From Qaidamihabitans albus (GTDB taxonomy: Bacteria > Actinomycetota > Actinomycetes > Mycobacteriales > Pseudonocardiaceae): a DNA stretch of 64,000 bases. The DNA lies in contig NZ_JAEHOB010000013.1 in the NCBI RefSeq assembly GCF_016464705.1, positions 62,001-126,000 of the forward strand, in the 5' to 3' direction. The notes beneath the pieces are model-generated. The model had not been told where the DNA came from. It was given only the letters and a program-made list of their open reading frames with translations, and did no database searches. The translations under genes were made by a program, and so were the position numbers. Of this stretch, positions 34,684 to 43,377 are shown in pieces (position 1 is the stretch's first letter; every line of letters starts with the position of its first letter).

Positions 34684-36126
34684 TCAGGCGGTGCTGGCGA
34701 GCCAGTCGGCGATGCCGCGCACGGCGCCGGCGCAGCTGCCGCATCCGGTGCTCGCCCTGGTGGCGGTCGCGAGCTCGCCCGCGGTGCTCGCTCCGGCGCG
34801 CCACGCCTCGACGAGCCGGCCCTTGCTGACCGTGTTGCAGCGGCACACCACCGCGGTGGCGGGCAGGTCGGCGGGGCTGGCCGCCGACGGCGTGGCGGCG
34901 GGCAGGGAACGCCCGAGCAGCAGGGCCAGCCGGTCGCCGGGCACCGGCACGCCACGGTCGTAGAGCTGGATGATGGTGGCCGCCGCGTCCGGCACGCCGA
35001 GCACGATCGCACCGGCCACCCGGTCGTCGCGGACCACGAGCTTCGCGTAGCGGCCGCGCGCGGAGTCGTCGAGGCACAGCACCTCGGCGCCGTCGTCGTC
35101 CACACCGGTCTGCGTGTCGCCGACGGCGGCGAGGTCGACACCGCGGGCCTTGAGCCGGGTGACCACCGCCGTGCCGTGGTAGCGAGCCGCCGTGTCCGTT
35201 CCGGTGAGCAGGTCGGCGAGCACCGCGGCCTGTTCCCACGCGGGCTGGACCAGCCCGGCGACGGTGCCGGGATGCTGGGCGCAGTCGCCGATCGCGTGCA
35301 CCCGCCCGTCACTGGTGCGCAGCGCGTCGTCGACCAGCACTCCCCGGTCCACGGTGATGCCGGCGGCGGCGGCCAGCGACGTCTCCGCGCGCACGCCCGC
35401 CGACACGACCACGAGGTCGGCCTGCACGTGGCTGCCGTCGTCGAGCTTGAGACCGTCGCCGGGCACGTACCTGGCGGCGGCCGTGCCGAGCCGGAAGTCG
35501 ATGCCAAGGCCGGTGAGGGTGCGGGCGAGGACACGCCCCGCGCCGGGGTCGAGCTGGCGCTCCATCACGTGGGTCATCGGGTGCACGACGGTCACCAGGT
35601 TGCCCCGCCCGGCGAGGCCGCGGGCCGCCTCCAGCCCCAGCAGGCCACCGCCGAGCACCGCCACCGGCGCGCCTGCCCGTGCGGCACCGAGAATCCGCTC
35701 GCAGTCGTCGAGCGTCCGGAACGCGACGGCACCCTCCGCGAGCACCCCGTCGGCGCTGAGTCCCTCGACCGGCGGCAGCCAGGGCCTGCTCCCGGTGGCC
35801 AGCACGAGCGCGTCGTAGTCCACGCCCGAGCCGTCCGCCAGCTCGACCCGCCGCGCCGCCCGGTCGATCCGGGCGGCGGGGACCCCGAGGCACAGCTCGA
35901 CGCCGTGCCTTCCGGCCCAGGCCGCGTCCTGCAGCCGGACGGCGTCGGCGCGCATCGAGCCGGCGAGCACCGAGGAGAGCAGCACCCGGTTGTAGGCGTG
36001 GTGCGATTCCTCGCCGATCACGGTGAGCCTCACCCTGGCGCCGTCCGGGTCCCGGTGGCGGATCTCCTCGGCCAGCCGGGCACCCGCCATGCCGTAGCCG
36101 AGCACGACCACGTGGCGTGTGCTCAT
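34684..36126 (-). CDS. NAD(P)H/FAD oxidoreductase with BFD-type [2Fe-2S] domain (electron-transfer subunit for NasA)
   Basis: This 480-residue flavoprotein starts at ATG 36124-36126, overlapping nasA by 4 bp. FAD binding: VVVLGYGMAGARLAEEIRHR; second dinucleotide fold: APVAVLGGGLLGLEAARGLAG; FAD end motif: RVHAIGDCAQH. The C-terminal about 60 residues form a BFD-like [2Fe-2S] domain with CRCNTVSKG and TGCGSC. It resembles the N-terminal third of NirB, but the siroheme domains are absent, so it is not a nitrite reductase. Its coupling to nasA indicates it passes electrons from NAD(P)H to the molybdenum subunit, as NasB-type subunits do. Confidence 0.88.
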   Translation of the reverse strand: MSTRHVVVLGYGMAGARLAEEIRHRDPDGARVRLTVIGEESHHAYNRVLLSSVLAGSMRADAVRLQDAAWAGRHGVELCLGVPAARIDRAARRVELADGSGVDYDALVLATGSRPWLPPVEGLSADGVLAEGAVAFRTLDDCERILGAARAGAPVAVLGGGLLGLEAARGLAGRGNLVTVVHPMTHVMERQLDPGAGRVLARTLTGLGIDFRLGTAAARYVPGDGLKLDDGSHVQADLVVVSAGVRAETSLAAAAGITVDRGVLVDDALRTSDGRVHAIGDCAQHPGTVAGLVQPAWEQAAVLADLLTGTDTAARYHGTAVVTRLKARGVDLAAVGDTQTGVDDDGAEVLCLDDSARGRYAKLVVRDDRVAGAIVLGVPDAAATIIQLYDRGVPVPGDRLALLLGRSLPAATPSAASPADLPATAVVCRCNTVSKGRLVEAWRAGASTAGELATATRASTGCGSCAGAVRGIADWLASTA

Positions 36127-38225
36127 TCCGCACCGTCCTCCTTGCTCAGGCGCACCGCGCAGACCTTGAACTCGGGCATCCGGCTCACCGGGTCGAGCGC
36201 GGGGTTGGTGAGCAGGTTCGCCCGCGCCTCGCCGGGGAAGTGGAAGGGCAGGAACACCACGTCCCGGCGCATCGAGCCGACCCGGCGCACCCGTGCGGTG
36301 ACCGCGCCCCGCCGGGAGCTGACCAGAGCCAGGCCCCCTTCGGCGAGCCCGGCCCGCTCCGCGGTGTCCGGGTGCACCTCGACGAACACCTCCGGCACGG
36401 TGTCGTTCAGCTCGTCCACCAGCCGGGTCTGCGCGCCGGACTGGTAGTGCTGGAGGACGCGCCCGGTCGTGGCGTGCAGGGGATACCGCTCGTCCGGCGG
36501 CTCGGCGGGACCGGTGTGCCGCACCGGGACGAACCGCGCCCTTCCGCCCGGGTGGGCGAAGCCGTCGAGGAACAGCCGCGGCGTACCGGGGTGCGCCTCG
36601 CCCGGAACCGGCCAGTACAGCGCCTCCCCGGCACGCAGCCGGTCGTAGCTGACGCCGGAGTAGTCGGCGGGCCCGCCGGCCGAGGCGGCCCGCAGCTCGG
36701 TGAACACGGTCTCCGCGTCGGCCGGGAACCTGCCCTCCGGCTGGCCGAGCCTGCGCGCCAGGCCCGCGAGCACCGCCAGGTCGGTGCGCACGCCCACCGG
36801 CGGGTCCAGTGCCTTGCGGCGCAGCAGGACGCGACCTTCGAGATTGGTCATCGTGCCGTCCTCCTCGGCCCACTGGGTGACCGGCAGCACGACGTCGGCG
36901 AGCGCGGAGGTCTCGGAAAGCACGAGGTCGGCGGTCACCACGAAGTCCAGTGCGGACAGCCGCTCGGTGACGTGCGCGGAGCGCGGTGCGGACACCACGA
37001 CGTTGCTGCCGAACACCAGCAGCGCGCGCGGGCCGTGTTCGGTGCCGAGGACGTCGAGCAGCTCGTAGGCCGACCGGCCGGGACCGGGCAGCGAATCGGC
37101 CCGCACGCCCCAGACGCCCGCGACGTGCTCCCGCGCGGCGGGGTCGTCGATCTTCCGGTAGCCGGGCAGCTGGTCGGCCTTCTGCCCGTGTTCCCGGCCG
37201 CCCTGGCCGTTGCCCTGCCCGGTGAGGCAGCCGAACCCGGAGCCGCGCGTACCGGGCAGGCCGAGCGCGAGCGCCAGGTTGATCCACGCGCTGACCGTGT
37301 CCGTGCCGGTGGCGTGCTGCTCGGTGCCGCGCGCGGTGAGCACGTAGGCGTTGCGGGCCCCGGCCAGCAGTTCGGCGGCCCGGCGCTGGTCGGCGGCGGC
37401 CACCCCGGTGATCCGCTCGACCTGCTCCGGCCAGTACGCCGCGGCGATCCGCCACGCCGCCTCGAAACCGGTGGTCCGTTCGTCCGCATAGGACTGTCGC
37501 ATGTGACCGTCGGCGACCGCGGCGTGCAGGATGCCGAGCGCCAACGCGAGGTCGGTGCCCGGTGCGGGGGCCAGGTGCAGGTTCGCCTGCTCGGCGGTGG
37601 GCGTGCGCCGTGGGTCGACGACGATCAGCCCGCCCTTGGCGCCCGCGCCGCGCAGATGCTGGAGAAACGGGGGCATGGTCTCCGCGGGGTTCGCACCGGC
37701 GAGCAGCACGGCGTCGGCCCCCGCGAGGTCGGTCAGCGGGAACGGCAGCCCGCGGTCGACACCGAACGCCCTGACCCCCGCCGCGGCGGCCGAGGACATG
37801 CAGAACCGCCCGTTGTAGTCGATCTGCGACGTGCCCAGCGCCACCCGGGCGAACTTGCCGAGCAGGTAGGACTTCTCGTTGGTGAGGCCCCCACCGCCGA
37901 ACACCGCGACGGCGTCCGGCCCGTGCTCGGCCCTGATCTCCAGCAGCCGACTCGCCACCAGGTCCAGCGCCGCCTCCCAGCTCGCGGGGCGGAGCTCACC
38001 GGCGACCCGGACCAGCGGTGTGGTGAGCCGCGCGGGCGAGGTCAGCAACGCGGGCGCCGTCCAGCCCTTCTGGCACAGGCCGCCCGCGTTGGCGGGGAAG
38101 TCGCGCGGTGCCACCTCGGTTCCCGCGCCGCGGCTCAGTGTCATGCCGCACTGGAGCGCGCAGTAGGGGCAGTGGGTGTCGACCGTCCGCCTGGTCGGCC
38201 GGGGGCTCTCTGCCGTGCGGATCAA
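36123..38225 (-). CDS. nasA: Assimilatory nitrate reductase, molybdopterin catalytic subunit
   Basis: NasA reduces nitrate to nitrite in the cytoplasm. The 700-residue molybdopterin oxidoreductase has an N-terminal [4Fe-4S] site with Cys19, Cys22, Cys26 (HCPYCALQCGM) and Cys51 (GLCQKGW). Cofactor segments include GANPAETMPPFLQH, VLTARGTEQHATGTD and GFGCLTGQGNGQGGREHG. A C-terminal molydop-binding domain follows (HATTGRVLQHYQSGAQTR). The start is a TTG at 38223-38225, chosen because AGGAGGTG lies seven bases upstream and no ATG or GTG fits better. The C-terminal BFD domain of some NasA proteins is missing; the overlapping next gene carries one instead. Confidence 0.93.
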   Translation of the reverse strand: MIRTAESPRPTRRTVDTHCPYCALQCGMTLSRGAGTEVAPRDFPANAGGLCQKGWTAPALLTSPARLTTPLVRVAGELRPASWEAALDLVASRLLEIRAEHGPDAVAVFGGGGLTNEKSYLLGKFARVALGTSQIDYNGRFCMSSAAAAGVRAFGVDRGLPFPLTDLAGADAVLLAGANPAETMPPFLQHLRGAGAKGGLIVVDPRRTPTAEQANLHLAPAPGTDLALALGILHAAVADGHMRQSYADERTTGFEAAWRIAAAYWPEQVERITGVAAADQRRAAELLAGARNAYVLTARGTEQHATGTDTVSAWINLALALGLPGTRGSGFGCLTGQGNGQGGREHGQKADQLPGYRKIDDPAAREHVAGVWGVRADSLPGPGRSAYELLDVLGTEHGPRALLVFGSNVVVSAPRSAHVTERLSALDFVVTADLVLSETSALADVVLPVTQWAEEDGTMTNLEGRVLLRRKALDPPVGVRTDLAVLAGLARRLGQPEGRFPADAETVFTELRAASAGGPADYSGVSYDRLRAGEALYWPVPGEAHPGTPRLFLDGFAHPGGRARFVPVRHTGPAEPPDERYPLHATTGRVLQHYQSGAQTRLVDELNDTVPEVFVEVHPDTAERAGLAEGGLALVSSRRGAVTARVRRVGSMRRDVVFLPFHFPGEARANLLTNPALDPVSRMPEFKVCAVRLSKEDGAE

Positions 38226-38292
38226 CGGGCACCTCCTGCTCGTCGGCGGTTCCCGACGTTAGGCAGCCCGTGTTACTCACGAATGGCGTGAT

Positions 38293-38308
38293 GTTTCAGG
38301 CATGCGAC
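38293..38308 (-). promoter_or_regulatory. Candidate GlnR half-site pair upstream of nasA
   Basis: On the minus strand GTCGC-n6-GAAAC lies 68 bp before the nasA TTG, matching GTnAC-n6-GAAAC with one mismatch in the first half-site. A separate GTAAC lies nearer the gene (38271-38275) but out of phase. Nitrogen control through GlnR is the likely reading; pattern evidence only. Confidence 0.45.
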
Positions 38309-38311
38309 ATT

Positions 38312-38328
38312 GCCCGCCCCTCGCGGGC
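38312..38328 (-). terminator. Hairpin after the SRPBCC gene
   Basis: GCCCGC-CCCTC-GCGGGC forms a six-pair G/C stem with a five-base loop, 14 bp beyond the stop of the minus-strand SRPBCC gene and upstream of nasA. There is no T-run; a terminator separating the two units is likely from its position. Confidence 0.5.
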
Positions 38329-38342
38329 GGCGCCCGGTGAGG

Positions 38343-38792
38343 TCACGCCCGGCCGAACCGGGCGGCCAGCCGCGCGTGCCGGTGGCGGAACAGCTGCGGA
38401 ACCGCCCAGCGCAGCAGGGGGCCCGCGAGCCGGTGGCGGGGCCGGAAGCTCACCCTGTCGGTCAGGCGGCACCCCTCGGCCGTCCGCTCGACGGTGCGTT
38501 CGTGCTCCCACTCCGCGGCGGCGAGCATGCTGGACCGCTCGAGAAACCGGTGCGGCGGCTCGAACTCGGCGATGCCGACATCGTCGTACTCGACCGGTAG
38601 GACACCGAAGAGCAGCAGCAGACTGCGGCCCGGCGCAGTGGGCGATCCGGCGCCGAGGCCGGCACGGTCGCGCAGCCCGGGCGGCACGGTCATCCGGAGC
38701 ACCGGACGCAGTTCGTCGTTGATCCCGGCGAAGCTCGTCACGTGCGCCCAGACGTCCCCTGGCGCGGCGGCGAGGTCGGTGCTGATCCTCAC
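38343..38792 (-). CDS. SRPBCC (START/Bet v1-like) family protein
   Basis: This 149-residue protein fits the SRPBCC helix-grip fold: RISTDLAAAPGDVWAHVTSF at the start, a central beta segment (VEYDDVGIAEFEPPHRFLER), and a long C-terminal helix (LLRWAVPQLFRHRHARLAAR). Such proteins bind hydrophobic ligands or act as small cyclases/dehydratases; nothing here fixes the ligand. It starts at GTG 38790-38792, overlapping the upstream phosphotransferase-like gene by 4 bp, so the two are co-expressed. Confidence 0.78.
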   Translation of the reverse strand: MRISTDLAAAPGDVWAHVTSFAGINDELRPVLRMTVPPGLRDRAGLGAGSPTAPGRSLLLLFGVLPVEYDDVGIAEFEPPHRFLERSSMLAAAEWEHERTVERTAEGCRLTDRVSFRPRHRLAGPLLRWAVPQLFRHRHARLAARFGRA

Positions 38793-39586
38793 AGCAGCTC
38801 GCTGACCTCGCTCGCGGCGGCGCGCAGCCCGTCCAGCGCGGACGCGGTGGAGCGCGGGTGCAGGGCGTGGAACGCGAGGCGGAACAGCACGGCGCGCAGC
38901 AGCAGCTGCGACCACTCCGGCAGGTGCGCCCACCGGCGCAGCAACTCCGGCTCGGCGTCGCCCCACGCCAGCGCGTCGACGGCCGCCACCGCGGCGCCGT
39001 ACTCGGCCGGGCGGAGCAGCGGGGCGAAGTCGACGATCCCCGGCGGGGCCTCACCGTCGAAGAGGATGTTGCCGAACAGCTCGCCGTGCACGAGTTGCCG
39101 GGGCAGCCGGACCGGTCTCCGGGCGGGGGCGAGGATCTCGAACCAGCGACCGCCCTTGGTCTCGTCGATCTCCGCGTCGCGCTCCTCCCACGCGATGCCG
39201 TCGGCGATCGCGGCGATGTCGCCGGGGGCGGGGCGGTGGTCGGGCGCGGGCAGGCTCGCGGTGGCCTGATGCAGCTTGATGGCGGTGAGCACGGCCTCGT
39301 CGTGGCGGTGCTCGGGAGTTCCGGACACATAGCGGTTCGCGCGCCAGCCGGCGATCAGGGAGCGACCGTCGGTGGCGCGCACGGGTCTCGCTATGCGCAG
39401 GTCGGGCACGTCGAGCGCGGCGAGGGTGCGGGCGAGCCAGACCGCGTGCGCCTTGTCCGCGGCCGGCTGCAGCACGATGCCGCCGCACCGCCAGGCGGTG
39501 CCGCCGGGCAGCGGCTCGGCGGCGTTCGCGTCGACCCCGAACGCCGCGCAGACGTGCGCGGGCGGGCGTGCACCGGAAGGAGCCAC
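38789..39586 (-). CDS. Actinobacterial TIGR02569-type phosphotransferase-like protein (Rv3205c position)
   Basis: This protein has about 265 residues. The N-terminal half (PPAHVCAAFGV, GGTAWRCGGIVLQPAADKAH) and the second half (LVHGELFGNILFDG, IVDFAPLLRP, DALAWGDAE) recall aminoglycoside phosphotransferase/choline kinase folds, with HGELFGNILF in place of the catalytic HxDxxxxN (Glu for Asp) and VDF for the DFG-like metal motif. Kinase activity is therefore doubtful. I use GTG 39584-39586; longer forms run into the hairpin region. Its place between adnA and moeZ matches M. tuberculosis Rv3205c. Confidence 0.75.
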   Translation of the reverse strand: MAPSGARPPAHVCAAFGVDANAAEPLPGGTAWRCGGIVLQPAADKAHAVWLARTLAALDVPDLRIARPVRATDGRSLIAGWRANRYVSGTPEHRHDEAVLTAIKLHQATASLPAPDHRPAPGDIAAIADGIAWEERDAEIDETKGGRWFEILAPARRPVRLPRQLVHGELFGNILFDGEAPPGIVDFAPLLRPAEYGAAVAAVDALAWGDAEPELLRRWAHLPEWSQLLLRAVLFRLAFHALHPRSTASALDGLRAAASEVSELL

Positions 39587-39665
39587 ATCGAGGGACGCTA
39601 CCGCGCACGCGCACCGCCATGGAGCAGGCTCACCGCCGGTGGCGCGAGCAGATCCACCGAGGGCC

Positions 39666-39716
39666 CGAGCGAGGGAGCCTTGCTCTCGTCTCGCGGTGGC
39701 AAGGCTCCCTCGCTCG
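39666..39716. terminator. Perfect 18-bp-arm hairpin downstream of moeZ
   Basis: CGAGCGAGGGAGCCTTGC (39666-39683) and its exact complement GCAAGGCTCCCTCGCTCG (39699-39716) flank a 15-base loop. It lies 25 bp past the moeZ stop and about 80 bp before the next gene start. It is the strongest hairpin I see in the window; a terminator is likely despite the lack of a T-run. Confidence 0.75.
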
Positions 39717-39741
39717 CCCGCCGGGTGGTGGCAGCGGCGGG

Positions 39742-40920
39742 TCAGTAGGTCGGCAGGCTCTCGTCGATCTGCCTGGCCCACGCGAGCACGCCGCCACCGA
39801 GGTGGCTGGCGTCGCGGAAACCGGCCTTGTGCAGCGCGGCCAGCGCCTCGGCCGAGCGGGCACCCGACTTGCAGTGCAGCACGATCGGCTTGTCCTGCGG
39901 CAGTTCGGCCAGCGCCTCGCCGGAGAGGATCCGGTCCTTCGGGATCAGCTTGGCGCCCTTGATGTTCACGATCTCGTACTCGTGCGGCTCGCGGACGTCG
40001 ATGAGCTGGAAGTTCTCCCCGGCGTCGAACTTCGCCTTGAGTTCCTGCGGCGTGATCGTGTGCCCGGAGGCGGCCTCCTGCGCCTCGTCGCTCACCACAC
40101 CGCAGAACGCCTCGTAGTCGATCAGCTCGGTGATCTTCGGCGTCTCCGGGTCCTTGCGGATCTTCACCTCGCGGTAGCGCATCTCCAGCGCGTCGTAGCT
40201 GATCAGCCTGCCGAGCAGCGGCTCACCGATGCCGGTGATGAGCTTGATCGCCTCGTTCACCATGATCGAGCCGATCGACGCGCACAGCACGCCGAGCACG
40301 CCACCCTCGGCGCACGAGGGGACCATCCCGGGTGGCGGCGGCTCGGGGTAGAGGTCGCGGTAGTTGAGGCCCCGGCCGTCGGGCGCGTCCTCCCAGAACA
40401 CGCTGACCTGGCCCTCGAACCGGAAGATCGAGCCCCACACGTAGGGCTTGCCGAGCAGCACCGCGGCGTCGTTGACCAGGTACCTGGTGGCGAAGTTGTC
40501 GGTGCCGTCCAGGATCAGGTCGTAGTCGCGGAAGATGTCGAGCGCGTTGTCGCTCGTCAGCTGCTCCTGGTGCAGCCGCACCTCGACGAACGGGTTGGTC
40601 TCGGCGACCGACTCCTTGGCCGAGACGGCCTTGGGCTTGTCGATGTCGGACTGGCCGTGGATGACCTGGCGCTGCAGGTTCGACTCGTCGACGACGTCGA
40701 AGTCGACGATGCCGAGCGTGCCGACCCCGGCCGCGGCCAGGTACAGCAGCGCGGGGCTGCCCAGTCCGCCCGCGCCGATGACCAGCACCTTTGCGTTCTT
40801 CAGCCGTTTCTGCCCGTCCATCCCGACATCCGGGATGATGAGGTGCCGGCTGTACCTGGCGACCTCGTCCTTGCTGAGCTCGGCGGCCGGCTCGACAAGC
40901 GGCGGCAGCGTACCTGGCAT
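39742..40920 (-). CDS. moeZ: Adenylyltransferase/sulfurtransferase MoeZ
   Basis: MoeZ activates the C-terminus of ubiquitin-like sulphur carriers by adenylation and transfers sulphur to them, serving molybdopterin, thiamine and cysteine pathways in actinobacteria. The 392-residue length equals that usual for M. tuberculosis MoeZ. The ThiF/MoeB domain has YSRHLIIPDVGMDGQKRL and the ATP loop VLVIGAGGLGSPAL near residue 45. The rhodanese domain carries the catalytic Cys in VLHCKSGARSAE near residue 352. The four zinc Cys of MoeB are absent, as normal for MoeZ. ATG 40918-40920 has GGAGG five bases upstream. Confidence 0.95.
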   Translation of the reverse strand: MPGTLPPLVEPAAELSKDEVARYSRHLIIPDVGMDGQKRLKNAKVLVIGAGGLGSPALLYLAAAGVGTLGIVDFDVVDESNLQRQVIHGQSDIDKPKAVSAKESVAETNPFVEVRLHQEQLTSDNALDIFRDYDLILDGTDNFATRYLVNDAAVLLGKPYVWGSIFRFEGQVSVFWEDAPDGRGLNYRDLYPEPPPPGMVPSCAEGGVLGVLCASIGSIMVNEAIKLITGIGEPLLGRLISYDALEMRYREVKIRKDPETPKITELIDYEAFCGVVSDEAQEAASGHTITPQELKAKFDAGENFQLIDVREPHEYEIVNIKGAKLIPKDRILSGEALAELPQDKPIVLHCKSGARSAEALAALHKAGFRDASHLGGGVLAWARQIDESLPTY

Positions 40921-41022
40921 CGGGTCCTCCATCTCGCGCGGATCGCGGTCCACTCATCTATAACCGGCCGGGGCGCTCCGGTCTTCCCCGCGTCCACATG
41001 GTGGAACGCGAGCTGGGAACCG

Positions 41023-42162
41023 TCAGCCGCGCTCGGCCTGCGGGTTCGGCCAGGCGTTCGGCTTGCACACCTTGCCGTCGGCGGGCACGGAGCCCTGATC
41101 GCCGCCCGGCGTGTTGTTGAGCTTGGCGACGTAGTCGTTGGCCACGCCGAACGTCTGCTGCATCATCACCGGCGCCAGGCCGCCGTCCTCGGCGCACGGC
41201 TTGTGCCCGAGGCTGAGCGCGTGCCCGACCTCGTGGTTGATGGCGTACTGGCGGTAGCTGGTCATGTCGAAGTTGAACGCGAGCGCGCCGCGTACCCAGC
41301 GCGCGAGGTTGATGACGACCCGGCTCTCCCCCTGGAAGTTCTGCCGGTAACAGGAGGACTCGTAGGGGATCGACCCGCCGCACAGGTCCGGCCGGTGAGT
41401 GGTCTCCGGCGTGGTCAGGCTCACGCGGAAGTCCGGTGCGGGATCGCTCGCGTCGACCCGCCGCAACGCCACGTCGCCGGTGCCGGTCCAGCTCCGCGGG
41501 TCGGACAGCGTGCCCTCGACCGCCTGCGCGAAGCTGTCGTCCCCGGCATAGCTCGCCGGGTCGATGCCGTCCTCCACCTCGACGGTGTAGGTGTAGACCT
41601 CGCCGGCGTCACCGACCTGCTCGCCGCCACCGGGAACGACGTGCCACGTGCCCTCCCCGGCCTTGGTGAAGTCACCACCGTCCGGCAGCTCCGCAGTGGG
41701 GATGTCCAGTTCGACCGGGTCGGCGGGGTTCTCGCTGACGACCGGGTCCTGCGTCGCGCTCGCCACACCGGCGGCATTGGGCGCCGAGGTGCCGTCGGCG
41801 CCGTCGGCAAGCCGGTCCCCGGAATCCCGGGTGGTGTCGAACACCACCAGCGCGGTCAGCACCACGAGGATCGGCACGGCGTACGCGCGCCAGCCGTAGG
41901 TCGCGGTGATCCGGCGCAGTCCCGAGCGCGGCTTGCGCTCGCGCCGCTCGTCCTCGTCCGGTTCCGTGGTGGGCTGCCACGACGCGCGCAGTGGCTCCGC
42001 AGGCGTCCGCCTGCCACCGCGCTCGTACCGCTCGTCCTGGAGCCGCGACCGGGCGGACCCGGAACGATCGGCTCCGTGGCGCTCCCGGGAGTACGGCGAC
42101 CGCGGCGGCGGGTACTGGGCCCGCCGACCATCGCCTCGCGCTCCGTGAGTCACCCTCTCCAC
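41023..42162 (-). CDS. DUF3152 membrane-anchored zinc-protease-like protein
   Basis: This 379-residue protein has a long basic cytoplasmic N-terminus rich in Arg, one membrane segment near residues 90-108 (AVPILVVLTALVVF), a linker, then an outer DUF3152 domain. The zinc-binding motif HEVGHALSLGH (HExxHxxxxxH, metzincin-like) is clear near residue 315, in the context QYAINHEVGHALSLGH. Several outer cysteines may pair. I use GTG 42160-42162; GTG 42151-42153 is also possible because GGAGAGG abuts it. The M. tuberculosis orthologue Rv3207c has the same neighbours. Confidence 0.87.
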   Translation of the reverse strand: MERVTHGARGDGRRAQYPPPRSPYSRERHGADRSGSARSRLQDERYERGGRRTPAEPLRASWQPTTEPDEDERRERKPRSGLRRITATYGWRAYAVPILVVLTALVVFDTTRDSGDRLADGADGTSAPNAAGVASATQDPVVSENPADPVELDIPTAELPDGGDFTKAGEGTWHVVPGGGEQVGDAGEVYTYTVEVEDGIDPASYAGDDSFAQAVEGTLSDPRSWTGTGDVALRRVDASDPAPDFRVSLTTPETTHRPDLCGGSIPYESSCYRQNFQGESRVVINLARWVRGALAFNFDMTSYRQYAINHEVGHALSLGHKPCAEDGGLAPVMMQQTFGVANDYVAKLNNTPGGDQGSVPADGKVCKPNAWPNPQAERG

Positions 42163-42242
42163 GGCCCCAAGGGTGCCACACGCGGACGGCAGAGCACCCT
42201 CCGACGGCAGCCCACCGGCCGTTCGCGCGTCACCCGAACGGC

Positions 42243-43256
42243 CTACCAGCCGCCGGCCTCGACGGCTTCCCACATACCCAGGACCGCTCTCGCGACGGTC
42301 ACCGGACGTTCCATCTGCGCCACGTGGCCGGTCCTCGGCAGCACCAGCAGCCGCGAGCGTGGCAGCGATGCCGCGGTGCGCGGAGCCCTGCGCACCGAGA
42401 TCACCCTGTCCTCGGCGCCCCACACCACCAGGGTGGGCGCCGTCACGGCCGGAGCCACCGACCACAGGGACCGGGAGCCGCGGGCGAACCAGGCACGGAA
42501 GATCTCCAGCGTGCTGCGGGCCATGGCCGCGTTCGCCCAGGCGAAGTCCGCACGGGCGCTGTGCTCCTCGGCGAGCTCGGCGAGCCGGTGCTCGGGGAAC
42601 GTGCCCGGGTCGGCGAAGCAGAGCCGGATGACCTGCTCCGCCCGCTCCCGCGGGCCGAGCGCGGCGAGCCTGCGGCGGACCGGCTTGCCGAGCAGCGGCA
42701 GGTAGGCGAGCGCCATCCGCGGGTCGGAGAGCCGGCGCGGGTCCGGCCGCAGGTCGGGCATCGCGGGCGAGATCAGCGTGAGCGTGCGCACCAGCCGGGG
42801 GCTGCGGGCCGCGCACATCAGCGCCACCGCGCCGCCCATCGAGTTGCCGACCAGGTGCACCGGCCCCACGCCCAGCCCGGCGACGAACTCCGCGAGCACG
42901 CCTGCGTGGGCGTCGAGACTGAAGTCGAAGCCGTCTAACGGCTCGGAGAAGCCGAAGCCGGGCAGGTCCACCGCGACACCGCCGGCCGAGGGCGCGAGCT
43001 GCGCGGCGAGGTCGGTCCAGTTGGTGGACGACCCACCGAGACCGTGCACGTAGACGACCGTCGTATCCTCTGCTCCCGGCGTGCGCCGCACGTGCAGCGC
43101 GAGACCACCCACGTTCTCCACGGTGCCTGTCCACGGCGCCTTGGCCATGTCCAGTGGCGGCAGTGGGGTGTTCGACAGCGGCACGTGGGTCAGCGGTGTA
43201 CGCCGTGCGGCACCTCCCGTGGAGGGAGCGCCGGGGCGGGACAGTATCTCGGACAC
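42243..43256 (-). CDS. Alpha/beta hydrolase
   Basis: This alpha/beta-hydrolase-fold protein has about 337 residues. VVYVHGLGGSSTNW holds the oxyanion HG motif; the nucleophile elbow is GNSMGG; the acid is likely Asp in VVWGAEDRVI, and the His lies in RTGHVAQMERP. The ester or other substrate is unknown. I use GTG 43254-43256; an internal ATG at 43146-43148 would give 302 residues and still include the whole fold. The gene is divergent from the tetR gene at 43378, the same arrangement as around Rv3208 in mycobacteria. Confidence 0.82.
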   Translation of the reverse strand: MSEILSRPGAPSTGGAARRTPLTHVPLSNTPLPPLDMAKAPWTGTVENVGGLALHVRRTPGAEDTTVVYVHGLGGSSTNWTDLAAQLAPSAGGVAVDLPGFGFSEPLDGFDFSLDAHAGVLAEFVAGLGVGPVHLVGNSMGGAVALMCAARSPRLVRTLTLISPAMPDLRPDPRRLSDPRMALAYLPLLGKPVRRRLAALGPRERAEQVIRLCFADPGTFPEHRLAELAEEHSARADFAWANAAMARSTLEIFRAWFARGSRSLWSVAPAVTAPTLVVWGAEDRVISVRRAPRTAASLPRSRLLVLPRTGHVAQMERPVTVARAVLGMWEAVEAGGW

Positions 43257-43377
43257 ATCTCCAGGATGCCTCACGTCGCCGCCCTTGGCGTCCTGTGCAT
43301 ACCGGCGAGTAATGTTCAGGAGTGCTCCGCGAGGCGGCGAACCCCCTCGTGCGGCGACGGCGTGAACTGGAGGCGGG

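Noticed and set aside
38789-39586. Aminoglycoside-resistance phosphotransferase
   Set aside because: The catalytic Asp of HxDxxxxN is Glu and the position is a conserved housekeeping one, so a resistance call is not supported.
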